A stretch of DNA of 64,000 nucleotides. Origin: Arthrobacter sp. AFG20 (lineage in GTDB: Bacteria; Actinomycetota; Actinomycetes; Actinomycetales; Micrococcaceae). The position numbers and the translations under genes were made by a program. The stretch is taken from the NCBI RefSeq assembly GCF_002892795.1, contig NZ_PJMC01000016.1:46638-110637 (forward strand), written 5' to 3'. The notes beneath the pieces were generated by a model that did no database searches, was not told the origin of the DNA, and saw only the letters and a program-made list of their open reading frames with translations. Below, piece after piece: positions 35,260 through 44,231 of the stretch. Numbering within the stretch: position 1 is the stretch's first letter; each line of letters begins with the position of its first letter.

Positions 35260-37188
35260 ATGTCTGAAACCACCACCAACACCGCGGTAGCAACTGCAGT
35301 TCGCAGTGACCTGCGCAACGTCGCGATTGTGGCCCACGTTGACCACGGCAAGACCACCCTTGTGGACGCCATGCTCAAGCAGACCAACTCCTTTGCCGAG
35401 CACAACCACCTCGAAGACCGCGTCATGGACTCCGGTGACCTGGAGCGCGAAAAGGGCATCACCATCCTGGCCAAGAACACCACGGTGGCCTACAACGGAC
35501 CGTCCTCCAACGGCGAAACCATCACCATCAACGTCATCGACACCCCCGGCCACGCCGACTTCGGCGGCGAAGTGGAGCGCGGACTGTCCATGGTGGACGG
35601 CGTTGTTCTTCTCGTGGATGCCTCTGAGGGCCCGCTGCCCCAGACCCGCTTCGTCCTCCGCAAGGCCCTCGCCGCGCACCTGCCGGTGATCCTCCTGGTC
35701 AACAAGACCGACCGCCCGGACGCCCGCATCGAAGAGGTCGTCCACGAGTCCATGGACCTGCTCCTGGGCCTGGCCTCCGACCTTGCCGATGAGGTTCCGG
35801 ACCTTGACCTGGACAAGATCCTCAACGTCCCGGTGGTTTACGCCGCCGCGAAGGTAGGCCGCGCATCCCTCGAGCAGCCGGCCGACGGCACTGCCCCGGA
35901 GAACGAGGACCTCGAGCCGCTCTTCAGCGCGATCATCGAGCACATCCCCGCCCCGACCTACAACCCGGACGGTGTCCTGCAGGCGCACGTCACCAACCTG
36001 GACGCCTCCCCGTTCCTGGGCCGCCTCGCCCTGCTGCGCATCTACAACGGCACCCTCCGCAAGGGCCAGCAGGTTGCCTGGGCCCGCGCCAACGGTGAGC
36101 TGAAGACCGTCAAGATCACTGAACTCCTCGCCACCAAGGCGCTCGAGCGCGTTCCGGCCGAGTCGGCCGGCCCGGGCGAGATCGTCGCCGTCGCCGGCAT
36201 CGAGGAGATCACCATCGGTGAGACCCTGACCGACGTCGAGAACCCGCAGCCGCTGCCCCTGATCACCGTTGACGATCCCGCGATCTCGATGACCATCGGT
36301 ATCAACACCTCCCCGCTGGCCGGCAAGGTCAAGGGTGCCAAGGTCACGGCCCGCCAGGTGAAGGACCGCCTGGACAAGGAACTGATCGGTAACGTCTCCA
36401 TCAAGGTTCTCCCCACCGAGCGCCCGGATGCCTGGGAAGTCCAGGGCCGCGGCGAGCTCGCGCTGGCCATCCTCGTGGAGCAGATGCGCCGCGAAGGCTT
36501 CGAGCTCACCGTCGGCAAGCCGCAGGTTGTCACCCGGACGATCGACGGCAAGATCCACGAGCCGATGGAACACATGACTATCGACGTACCGGAAGAGTAC
36601 CTCGGCGCCGTCACCCAGCTGATGGCCGCCCGCAAGGGCCGCATGACCAACATGGCGAACCACGGCACCGGCTGGTGCCGCATGGAGTTCATCGTTCCCG
36701 CCCGTGGCCTGATCGGCTTCCGCACCAAGTTCCTCACGGACACCCGCGGCGCCGGCATCGCAGCTTCCATCTCCGAGGGCTACGAGCCCTGGGCCGGCCC
36801 GATTGAATACCGCACCAACGGTTCCATGGTGGCCGACCGTGCAGGCGTCGTGACCCCGTTCGCCATGATCAACCTGCAGGAGCGCGGCTCCTTCTTCGTC
36901 AAGCCCACCTCCGAGGTGTACGAAGGCATGATCGTCGGCGAGAACTCCCGCGCCGATGACATGGACGTGAACATCACGAAGGAAAAGAAGCTCACCAACA
37001 TGCGTGCGGCTTCCTCGGACACCTTCGAGAACCTGACGCCGCCGCGTGACCTGACCCTCGAAGAGTCCCTCGAGTTCGCCCGCGAGGACGAGTGTGTTGA
37101 GGTTACCCCGGACGCCATCCGCATCCGCAAGGTCATCCTTGACACCAACGAGCGTGCCAAGGCCAACCGCGCCCGCGCGAAGGCATAA
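35260..37188 (+). CDS. typA: Ribosome-associated translational GTPase TypA/BipA
   Basis: The 642-residue GTPase of the elongation-factor superfamily. P-loop AHVDHGKTT at 25-33, G2 region DSGDLEREKGITILAKNTTV, G3 DTPGHADFGGEVERGLSMVD and G4 NKTDRPDAR. Domains II, III, V and the BipA-specific C-terminal domain follow (MTNMANHGTGWCRMEFIVPA and GLIGFRTKFLTDTRG). It assists 50S assembly and stress response. Monocistronic-looking; its terminator lies inside the next gene. Confidence 0.97.
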   Translation: MSETTTNTAVATAVRSDLRNVAIVAHVDHGKTTLVDAMLKQTNSFAEHNHLEDRVMDSGDLEREKGITILAKNTTVAYNGPSSNGETITINVIDTPGHADFGGEVERGLSMVDGVVLLVDASEGPLPQTRFVLRKALAAHLPVILLVNKTDRPDARIEEVVHESMDLLLGLASDLADEVPDLDLDKILNVPVVYAAAKVGRASLEQPADGTAPENEDLEPLFSAIIEHIPAPTYNPDGVLQAHVTNLDASPFLGRLALLRIYNGTLRKGQQVAWARANGELKTVKITELLATKALERVPAESAGPGEIVAVAGIEEITIGETLTDVENPQPLPLITVDDPAISMTIGINTSPLAGKVKGAKVTARQVKDRLDKELIGNVSIKVLPTERPDAWEVQGRGELALAILVEQMRREGFELTVGKPQVVTRTIDGKIHEPMEHMTIDVPEEYLGAVTQLMAARKGRMTNMANHGTGWCRMEFIVPARGLIGFRTKFLTDTRGAGIAASISEGYEPWAGPIEYRTNGSMVADRAGVVTPFAMINLQERGSFFVKPTSEVYEGMIVGENSRADDMDVNITKEKKLTNMRAASSDTFENLTPPRDLTLEESLEFAREDECVEVTPDAIRIRKVILDTNERAKANRARAKA

Positions 37189-37216
37189 CGGCACCCTCCC
37201 GCAGGGAACTGAAATC

Positions 37217-37612
37217 GTGAACAGAAGAGCTGCCGGCATGGCAGGCGGCCTGGCCGCCGCCGTGCCGGCAGCTCTTTTTGCAGCCCTCGCCGGAACCGCG
37301 CTGCACGGCCAGGAGTTTGGCGCCGCCGGTTCCGCTCTGCCGGTGGGTGCCGTGGCGGCGCTGCTGCTCCTGGCATCGCTTCAGCTGTTCCTCGGGGCGG
37401 TGTTCCGGACGCTGATTCCGACGGCGGTGTGCGGCGCGGTTTGTTATGCCCTGGCCGGCTGGTGGTCCGGGATGGAGCCGGGCAAGCGGCTCATCGCCGG
37501 TGACCTGGCCGGGGGAATCTGGGTCTACGGGATCGTGGTGGTTACCGTCGCGATGCTGGCCTGGTGCCGGCGGTACAGCCGCTCGTCAGCCCGCCGGCGG
37601 CAGCGCGGCTAA
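37217..37612 (+). CDS. Small four-helix membrane protein, DUF6113-like
   Basis: The 131-residue protein has four hydrophobic segments (about 8-26, 41-60, 65-82 and 95-115) and an Arg-rich tail (RRYSRSSARRRQRG). The start GTG at 37217 gives MNRRAAGMAGG; an ATG at 37238 is the alternative. The typA terminator hairpin lies within codons 3-21. The stop codon overlaps the opposite-strand stop of the convergent regulator by three bases (37609-37612). The DUF6113 match is from memory and uncertain. Confidence 0.7.
   Translation: MNRRAAGMAGGLAAAVPAALFAALAGTALHGQEFGAAGSALPVGAVAALLLLASLQLFLGAVFRTLIPTAVCGAVCYALAGWWSGMEPGKRLIAGDLAGGIWVYGIVVVTVAMLAWCRRYSRSSARRRQRG
37225..37279 (+). terminator. typA terminator nested inside the next coding sequence
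   Basis: AAGAGCTGCCGGCA (37225-37238) pairs with TGCCGGCAGCTCTT (37263-37276), followed by further T bases to 37279. The 24-base loop can fold further (GGCGGCC/GGCCGCC). It starts 37 bases after the typA stop and overlaps the 5' end of the small membrane protein gene. Confidence 0.8.
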
Positions 37613-38118
37613 TCTGCGGCCGGGTCCCGGTGGTGGGCAATCATAAGTGAGGTGGCCTCGCCGTCGTCGTCTGCGAGAAGTGCCATGTACTCCTCCATGA
37701 CGGTGCGGAGCTTGGCCAGCATTTCCTCCCGCCTGGCGGTGTTGAACTTCACCCCGAGGCGCCAAACCTCGATGTCCTCGGGCGGAAGGTCGCGGGTTTC
37801 CAGCAGGAACGTCTCGATGAGGATGGGCGCAACGTTGTCCACGGGAGTGCTCCACGATTTGCGGCTGGCGATGTAGGGCACCTCGGTGGCTCCCCGGCGC
37901 CCCTTCCTGCGCTCCTCCGCCACCAGGAATCCGGTCCGCACCAGGGTGCGGACGTGGTGGAGGCTGGACGCGGGATTGAGGCCGAGCAGCTCGGCGATCT
38001 CCTTGTTGGTACGCGACTGGTGCAGGCATAGACGAAGAATCCTCAGCCGTAGCGGAGAACTTAGGGCGCGGCCCTTTGCCACCAGGTCTGCATCATCGCT
38101 TTCCGGCGGGGGTGTCAT
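37609..38118 (-). CDS. ArsR-like winged-helix regulator
   Basis: The protein is about 169 residues. An N-terminal HTH_20/ArsR domain at about 12-80 (SSPLRLRILRLCLHQSRTNK, then LNPASSLHHVRTLVRTGFL) is followed by an Arg-rich wing and a helical C-terminal half. ATG at 38118 follows a TACACT -10 box and seven bases. Beside it, pointing away, lies only a fragment of an MFS gene, so the regulator may have lost its target. Confidence 0.88.
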   Translation of the reverse strand: MTPPPESDDADLVAKGRALSSPLRLRILRLCLHQSRTNKEIAELLGLNPASSLHHVRTLVRTGFLVAEERRKGRRGATEVPYIASRKSWSTPVDNVAPILIETFLLETRDLPPEDIEVWRLGVKFNTARREEMLAKLRTVMEEYMALLADDDGEATSLMIAHHRDPAAD

Positions 38119-38125
38119 AGACGCC

Positions 38126-38131
38126 AGTGTA
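38126..38131 (-). promoter_or_regulatory. -10 box TACACT of leaderless ArsR-like gene
   Basis: On the minus strand TACACT is followed by seven bases (GGCGTCT) and the ATG at 38118. Confidence 0.45.
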
Positions 38132-38170
38132 ACCAGCAATCAACGATTGACATATGCCAATCACTGCCCG

Positions 38171-38318
38171 GACTGAAGCCGTTCCTGTACCGCCGGAATG
38201 AACTTTTTCGGCACACTGATCTTCACGCTGACGCCGCTGCTGGTGCTGCGCAATCTCGGGCTGGGGCCGCAGGGCATGGGCCTGATCATGACCGTTGGCG
38301 CGGCCGGCGGAGTGCGGG
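38171..38318 (+). pseudogene. Remnant of an MFS transporter gene
   Basis: From 38198 a frame reads MNFFGTLIFTLTPLLVLRNL and GLGPQGMGLIMTVGAAGG, a typical internal piece of an MFS exporter (helix 7-8 region). In another frame just upstream, KPFLYRR (about 38175-38195) looks like a second fragment. After about 38318 the similarity to a transporter stops and the frame runs antisense through the next gene. No start, no ribosome site and no complete protein: it is a decayed remnant. It is adjacent and divergent to an ArsR-like regulator, as regulator-exporter pairs usually are. Confidence 0.6.
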
Positions 38319-38321
38319 ACG

Positions 38322-38579
38322 TCAGTCCGCGGCAGGCGGCGTCAGCCGTGAACCACGCCGCGGAGGTGCTGGCGGCACCTGTTTGGCGGCCACCACGCTG
38401 TCAAGGGAAATGCCGACGTCGGACTTCCGGGTCCGTACGGTGCACTCACTTTCGCCGCACTCCAGGAGGTCTCCCAGGGCATCCGTAAAGCCGCCGTCGA
38501 TCCTGTACCGCACCACCACGCGCGTTCCGGCCGGGGCCGTGGCCAGGAACTGCCGGGGCGTTGGTGTTGTCAGACTCAC
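38322..38579 (-). CDS. Small SH3-like protein related to Rv0428c N-domain
   Basis: The 85-residue protein starts at GTG 38579 (MSLTTPTPRQFLATAPAGTR). The core VVVRYRIDGGFTDALGDLLE and CTVRTRKSDVGISLDSVVAA resembles the N-terminal SH3-like domain of actinobacterial GNAT acetyltransferases of the Rv0428c type. The acetyltransferase domain is absent. It is divergent from fdxA. The function is unknown; the similarity is from memory and needs an HMM check. Confidence 0.65.
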   Translation of the reverse strand: MSLTTPTPRQFLATAPAGTRVVVRYRIDGGFTDALGDLLECGESECTVRTRKSDVGISLDSVVAAKQVPPAPPRRGSRLTPPAAD

Positions 38580-38733
38580 CGGTCCATCGTATGACGCGTC
38601 CGGAGTGTGACGCGCCCGCTTCGTTCGCGGGCAGGGCCTGGGAGATAATAGGCTCTGAAGTGGACAGCCCGGCATGCAGGCCGGATGCAGCAACCGGCCA
38701 GTCGCCGGGAATCAACGTGGAGAGGCAAGGGAC

Positions 38734-39060
38734 GTGACGTACGTAATCGCGCAGCCGTGTGTAGATGTTAAGGACAAGGCATGCATTGAGGAGTGCCCCG
38801 TCGATTGCATCTACGAAGGCGATCGCTCCCTCTATATCCATCCCGATGAGTGCGTCGACTGCGGTGCATGCGAGCCCGTCTGCCCGGTGGAAGCCATCTA
38901 CTACGAGGATGACACCCCCGAGGAATGGGCAGACTACTACAAGGCGAATGTCGAGTTCTTTGACGACCTCGGCTCCCCGGGCGGCGCCGCCAAGGTGGGC
39001 AATACCGGCAAGGACCACCCGATGATTGCAGCGCTCCCGCCGCAGAACCAGGACCACTGA
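38734..39060 (+). CDS. fdxA: 7Fe ferredoxin
   Basis: The 108-residue ferredoxin starts at GTG 38734 (AGAGGCAAGG upstream). The cysteines C9, C17, C21, C25, C40, C43, C46, C50 match the 3Fe-4S plus 4Fe-4S pattern: C9, C17 and C50 for the 3Fe cluster, C21, C40, C43 and C46 for the 4Fe cluster. The C-terminal 50 residues are the usual FdxA extension. Located 13 bases before dapC, as in M. tuberculosis (fdxC-dapC). Confidence 0.95.
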   Translation: MTYVIAQPCVDVKDKACIEECPVDCIYEGDRSLYIHPDECVDCGACEPVCPVEAIYYEDDTPEEWADYYKANVEFFDDLGSPGGAAKVGNTGKDHPMIAALPPQNQDH

Positions 39061-39073
39061 GGCGGACCCCTTC

Positions 39074-40213
39074 GTGACTACAGCTGTGCGCAGTTTCGGC
39101 CTTAGCCTGCCCGACTACCCGTGGGAAGCGATGGCGCCGTACCTCGCCAAAGCGGCTGAACACCCCGGCGGTGCGGTCAACCTGTCCATCGGCACGCCCG
39201 TGGACCCGACGCCGCCGGTCATCCAGGACGCCCTGAAGGCGGCCGCGGATGCGCCCGGTTACCCCACCGTGCACGGCACGCCCGCGCTCCGGGAGGCCAT
39301 TGCCGCGTGGTTCGCCCGCCGCCGCGGCGTCGAGGGGCTGGACCCCCGCGCCGTCATGCCGACCGTAGGCTCCAAGGAACTCGTGGCGTGGCTGCCGTTC
39401 CTGCTGGGCCTCAAGCCGGGAGACGTCGTCGTCCGGCCCACGGTCGCCTACCCCACCTACGACATCGGGGCCACGTTCGCCGGGGCCACGGCGGTTGCGG
39501 CTGATGACCTCGACGAACTGGACGCGGCCACCCGGGCGAAGGTCCGGCTGGTGTGGGTCAACTCCCCGGGCAACCCCACCGGCAGCGTCCGGGACGCCGC
39601 GTCGCTGAAGAAGATCGTGGACCAGGCCCGCGAAATCGGCGCTTTGGTGGCATCCGATGAGTGCTACGCCGAGCTTGGCTGGGGCGAGTGGGACCTGCAG
39701 CGCGGGGGACAGGCTGTTCCGAGCATCCTGGATCCGCGCGTCGCAGGCGCGTCCCACGACGGGCTCCTCGCCGTGTACTCGCTGAGCAAGCAGTCCAACC
39801 TGGCCGGCTACCGGGCCGCCTTCGTCGCCGGTGATGCGGCCCTCATGGCCAACCTCGTCAACAGCCGCAAGCACGCCGGCATGATCGTGCCGTACCCGGT
39901 GCAGGAAGCGATGCGCGTGGCCTTGGGCGACGACGCACACGTTCTGGAGCAGAAGGACCTGTACCGCGGGCGGCGGGAGCGGCTCCTGCCGGCGCTCGAG
40001 TCCTTCGGGCTGACGCTGCACGAGTCCGCCGCCGGCCTGTACCTGTGGTGCACGGCGGGCGAAGCAACTTGGGACACCGTTGCACGCCTCGCCGAGCGGG
40101 GCATTGTGGTGGGTCCGGGGGTGTTCTATGGCGACGCGGGGCACGGCTATGTCCGCGTGGCCCTCACCGGAACCGACGAACGGATCGACGCCGCGGTGTC
40201 CCGCCTGGCATAG
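39074..40213 (+). CDS. dapC: Succinyldiaminopimelate transaminase
   Basis: The 379-residue class I aminotransferase makes N-succinyl-L,L-DAP from the keto form in the succinylase lysine branch. The N-terminal SLPDYPWEAMAPYLAKAAEH and NLSIGTPVDPTPPVIQDAL are typical of actinobacterial DapC. NSPGNPTGSV, SDECYAELGW and the PLP-lysine motif YSLSKQSNLAGYRAAFVAG are present. The GTG start lies 13 bases after fdxA, likely co-transcribed. Confidence 0.95.
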   Translation: MTTAVRSFGLSLPDYPWEAMAPYLAKAAEHPGGAVNLSIGTPVDPTPPVIQDALKAAADAPGYPTVHGTPALREAIAAWFARRRGVEGLDPRAVMPTVGSKELVAWLPFLLGLKPGDVVVRPTVAYPTYDIGATFAGATAVAADDLDELDAATRAKVRLVWVNSPGNPTGSVRDAASLKKIVDQAREIGALVASDECYAELGWGEWDLQRGGQAVPSILDPRVAGASHDGLLAVYSLSKQSNLAGYRAAFVAGDAALMANLVNSRKHAGMIVPYPVQEAMRVALGDDAHVLEQKDLYRGRRERLLPALESFGLTLHESAAGLYLWCTAGEATWDTVARLAERGIVVGPGVFYGDAGHGYVRVALTGTDERIDAAVSRLA

Positions 40214-40454
40214 CCGTCACGCCGTAACAATGATGTGACTCGCGCCACAACATGCCCGTTTTGGGGATAATTTGGCGCTTCCGGATTAGTGGCAGCCCGC
40301 AAGTGGCGGTAGTTTTTAACTGACTATCAATGGTGGCTTTCTACAAGAAGGCAGCACGGCCGTTGGATGTCCCGCCGTGCGGGATCCCGCTCGGCTCACC
40401 TGATGTTGGATCAAGCTTTCTAGGGAGGCCAAGAGGCCTCATGAAGGGGACTCC
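40214..40454 (+). promoter_or_regulatory. Promoter and structured leader of gltA
   Basis: A -10-like GATAAT is at 40266-40271. Downstream are two hairpins: TCCCGC/GCGGGA (40370-40384), extendable by GGAT/ATCC with a bulge, and GAGGCC/GGCCTC (40425-40440), ending just before the ribosome site GAAGGGGA (40443-40450). The leader could be about 180 bases. No known riboswitch recognised. Confidence 0.4.
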
Positions 40455-41756
<1,302 letters not shown>

Positions 41757-41791
41757 TCCCCACCACCGGCTCCCACTAAGGGTCCAATTCA

Positions 41792-41838
41792 CGACGGCGG
41801 TCGTCCACCTTCCCGGTGGGTGGCCGCCGTCGCGGTTT
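41792..41838 (+). terminator. Imperfect terminator of gltA
   Basis: CGACGGCGG (41792-41800) pairs with CCGCCGTCG (41824-41832), with an inner CCACC/GGTGG pairing, followed by CGGTTTTA. About 37 bases after the gltA stop. Confidence 0.65.
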
Positions 41839-41935
41839 TAACCATCCCCACCAGCCCCTGAACTCGCAAGCTCGCTCCGGGAACCCGGCTGGCGTGGCCC
41901 CATTCGCCGCGCCGCCGCGGTTTGAGGGCACAGCC

Positions 41936-42589
41936 GTGCTAAAAACAAGGGTGCCGAAAATTGTGGACGCCGTGCAGCGCCGGCAGGAGATTGTTGGCGC
42001 CGTGTGCAGGATCATCGCCACAGACGGACTGGAAGGCGCGTCCCTGCGTGAAGTGGCGGATGAAGCGGGCCTCGCGGTGGGCTCGGTGCGGCACTACTTC
42101 GACAGCAGCGATGACCTGCTGGCCTTCTCCTTTGCGGCTGTTTCCGACCGCATCCTGACGCGCCTCCAGGCGGCGCTTGCCGGGCTCGGGCCCGCAGCCG
42201 GTGGCCCGGACACGAGCCATGCCGTATTAACACTGCTGGGCGAATTCCTGCCCCTGGACGAAGAACGCGCCCTGGATGCGTGCGCCTGGCTGGCGTTCCG
42301 GAACGCCGCCCGGATCCGGCCCTTCCTGGCCGCCGAGGCGGACAGGAGCCACCGGGCCGTGGCTGCCGTTGTCGGCCAGGTGATCACACGGTTCCTGCAC
42401 GGGCACGATGCCACGTTGGGCGATGCCACGCCGCAGCTGGTGACCGCCGCCGAACACCTGCTGGCCACCCTGGACGGGCTGGCCATGCATGCCCTGCTGC
42501 AGCCCGGCTGGATGTCCCCGGAAATGTGCCGTGACGTGCTCGAATCCCACATCGAGGGCCTTCGCAGGAGGGTCGGTGCCAGCCATTAA
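41936..42589 (+). CDS. TetR/AcrR family regulator, BetI-like
   Basis: The 217-residue protein has an N-terminal TetR DNA-binding domain (RQEIVGAVCRIIATDGLEGA, then SLREVADEAGLAVGSVRHYF) and a helical C-terminal domain with the pattern of BetI/TetR_C_6 (DACAWLAFRNAARIRPFLAA). GTG at 41936 is preferred, GAGGG upstream. BetI-type members often control choline/betaine uptake, but no target is adjacent here. It lies between gltA and an unknown gene. Confidence 0.9.
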   Translation: MLKTRVPKIVDAVQRRQEIVGAVCRIIATDGLEGASLREVADEAGLAVGSVRHYFDSSDDLLAFSFAAVSDRILTRLQAALAGLGPAAGGPDTSHAVLTLLGEFLPLDEERALDACAWLAFRNAARIRPFLAAEADRSHRAVAAVVGQVITRFLHGHDATLGDATPQLVTAAEHLLATLDGLAMHALLQPGWMSPEMCRDVLESHIEGLRRRVGASH

Positions 42590-42679
42590 CCTCCCCGGGC
42601 TGGGGGAATAGACTGAAAGCCGGAGAGCGGGTGGCCGGCAAAACGGGGTGGAAAAACGAGATGCCAAGGAGGCATACGC

Positions 42680-43291
42680 ATGCAGCACACAGGCGGTCCA
42701 GGCTGGCGAATCACTATGGACACGTCGGGTCCCATGCTTATTGCCCTTTATATACGTGATGTTGCCGGGCTCGATGGTGCCGGCTTTCCGCCGCTTTCGC
42801 ATGCCGCACCCAAGGTCCGCCACGTGGATCATTCCCACCTCACCGCCGAAGTGGGCGGCATCAGCGCTCTGAAAACCGAGTGGGAAGCCTGGTGGGAGCA
42901 GCTCCTCAAGGCCCACCCGCAGATGTCACCTGAACTGTCGCCCCCGGGATTCCGCTCCTTTGCCAACTCGCCGGCGTTGCGCAAGGTCCTGCAGGCGCAC
43001 TTCGGCGCAGCCCTGACGTGGGCCAGGGAGCGGCGCGCGGAGTATGCCGAACTGGAGGCCGAACGCGTGGCCGGAGGCTCCGCGCACCTTATCGAGGACA
43101 TCGTGGAGGACCGGCTGCTGGAGGTGGGCCGGGATTCGCGGGACTTTGCGCTCACGATCATCGAGCTGCCGCTCGATGAGCAGCGGGCGTGGTACCTGGA
43201 GCCGGACAAGATCATCATGAGCCACGAGCTGCTCTCGCAGCCCGAGGTGTTCCGCAGCTACGTGCAGCCGGTCGTGGAGATCCTCGTCTAA
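42680..43291 (+). CDS. Conserved-looking protein of unknown function
   Basis: The 203-residue soluble protein has no signal peptide or membrane segment. An excellent AAGGAGG (42666-42672) precedes the ATG. The C-terminal half is Glu/Leu-rich and helical (VAGGSAHLIEDIVEDRLLEV). The N-terminal part has several Trp residues (EWEAWWEQLLKAHP). No motif recognised, and no link with the TetR gene upstream can be proven. The coding strand and GC pattern support a real gene. Confidence 0.75.
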   Translation: MQHTGGPGWRITMDTSGPMLIALYIRDVAGLDGAGFPPLSHAAPKVRHVDHSHLTAEVGGISALKTEWEAWWEQLLKAHPQMSPELSPPGFRSFANSPALRKVLQAHFGAALTWARERRAEYAELEAERVAGGSAHLIEDIVEDRLLEVGRDSRDFALTIIELPLDEQRAWYLEPDKIIMSHELLSQPEVFRSYVQPVVEILV

Positions 43292-43301
43292 GTCCGCGGA
43301 T

Positions 43302-44153
43302 TCAGGACCCGGCAGCAGCAAGCGTGACGGCCACCCGGCCGCCGGTGTCCGGTGCATCCTGCCACCCGTCGCGGGATTTCCTGTCCCACCGCTTTCCGTC
43401 CACGTCCACGCGTTCCACCGCATACTCTTTGGCGTTCGCCACCGCCCAGTGGGCCACAGACCAGGCATAGCTATCTGCGACGTCCACCTCCAGCGTTTGG
43501 CCGGAGGCCGCCGTGGGGATGGCTCCGTAGGCGGCTTCCAGCCCAGTGAGCAGAGTAGCGGGATTGCCGGCGGTATCCGGTGAGCGGAGCGTGCAGTTCA
43601 GGGCAGCGGGCGTCTCACCCGTCAACGCCGAGGCGAAGGCCCGGCCCATCGCCTCGTGCTCCGCGTAGGCCGCCGGGTAGGCGGAGCGCTGGACGCGCTG
43701 GGCGGCGTCGGTGATTTCCAGGGTGGCGTAGCCGGGCACCTTCACGAGAGCGTCGTAGAAGGCGTTCGTGGCGTAGACCGGGTCCATGACCTGGTCCTGG
43801 GTGCCCCAGCCCTGCGATGGGCGCTGCTGGAACAGGCCCCTGGAGTCCGGACCGGCAAGGTCGCCGTGGCCGATGTTCCGAAGCTTGGATTCCTGCATGG
43901 CGGTGGCCAGGGCAATGCTGGCTGCCCGCGGAGGGAGCCCGCGGCGCACCGAGACAGCCGTGATGAGTGCAGCGTTCGCGGCCTGGTCGGTGGCCAGGTC
44001 GGCCCGCTGTGAGCCGACGGCGGCGGTGCATTCCTCGGTGATCAACTGCTCGGAGCGCTGCAGCAAAGTGGCCGCGGTGTAGATGCCGCCGGCGACCAGG
44101 ACGAGCGAGAGGCCGCCGATGACAGCCCCGCGCAGCCTGCGTCTGCGTGTCAC
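43302..44153 (-). CDS. Secreted lysozyme-like protein
   Basis: The 283-residue protein has an N-terminal basic start followed by a signal-anchor helix (about 6-30). The central region SIALATAMQESKLRNIGHGD and GPDSRGLFQQRPSQGWGT resembles a goose-type lysozyme/lytic transglycosylase core, with the catalytic Glu probably in MQESK. In databases such proteins are often labelled heavy-metal transporter, which I do not believe. GTG at 44153 has GGAG upstream. Convergent with the unknown gene, 10 bases apart. Confidence 0.75.
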   Translation of the reverse strand: MTRRRRLRGAVIGGLSLVLVAGGIYTAATLLQRSEQLITEECTAAVGSQRADLATDQAANAALITAVSVRRGLPPRAASIALATAMQESKLRNIGHGDLAGPDSRGLFQQRPSQGWGTQDQVMDPVYATNAFYDALVKVPGYATLEITDAAQRVQRSAYPAAYAEHEAMGRAFASALTGETPAALNCTLRSPDTAGNPATLLTGLEAAYGAIPTAASGQTLEVDVADSYAWSVAHWAVANAKEYAVERVDVDGKRWDRKSRDGWQDAPDTGGRVAVTLAAAGS

Positions 44154-44231
44154 GTTATTACTCCAGCAATCCGCCGGCACGCCCGTCTGGGTGGCGTGCC
44201 GGCTGTGTCCTCACGGTCGGTTGGCGTGCCG

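Noticed and set aside
35152..37239. A long open frame antisense to typA
   Set aside because: It mirrors the codon periodicity of a high-GC gene and has no family features; TypA is certain on the other strand.
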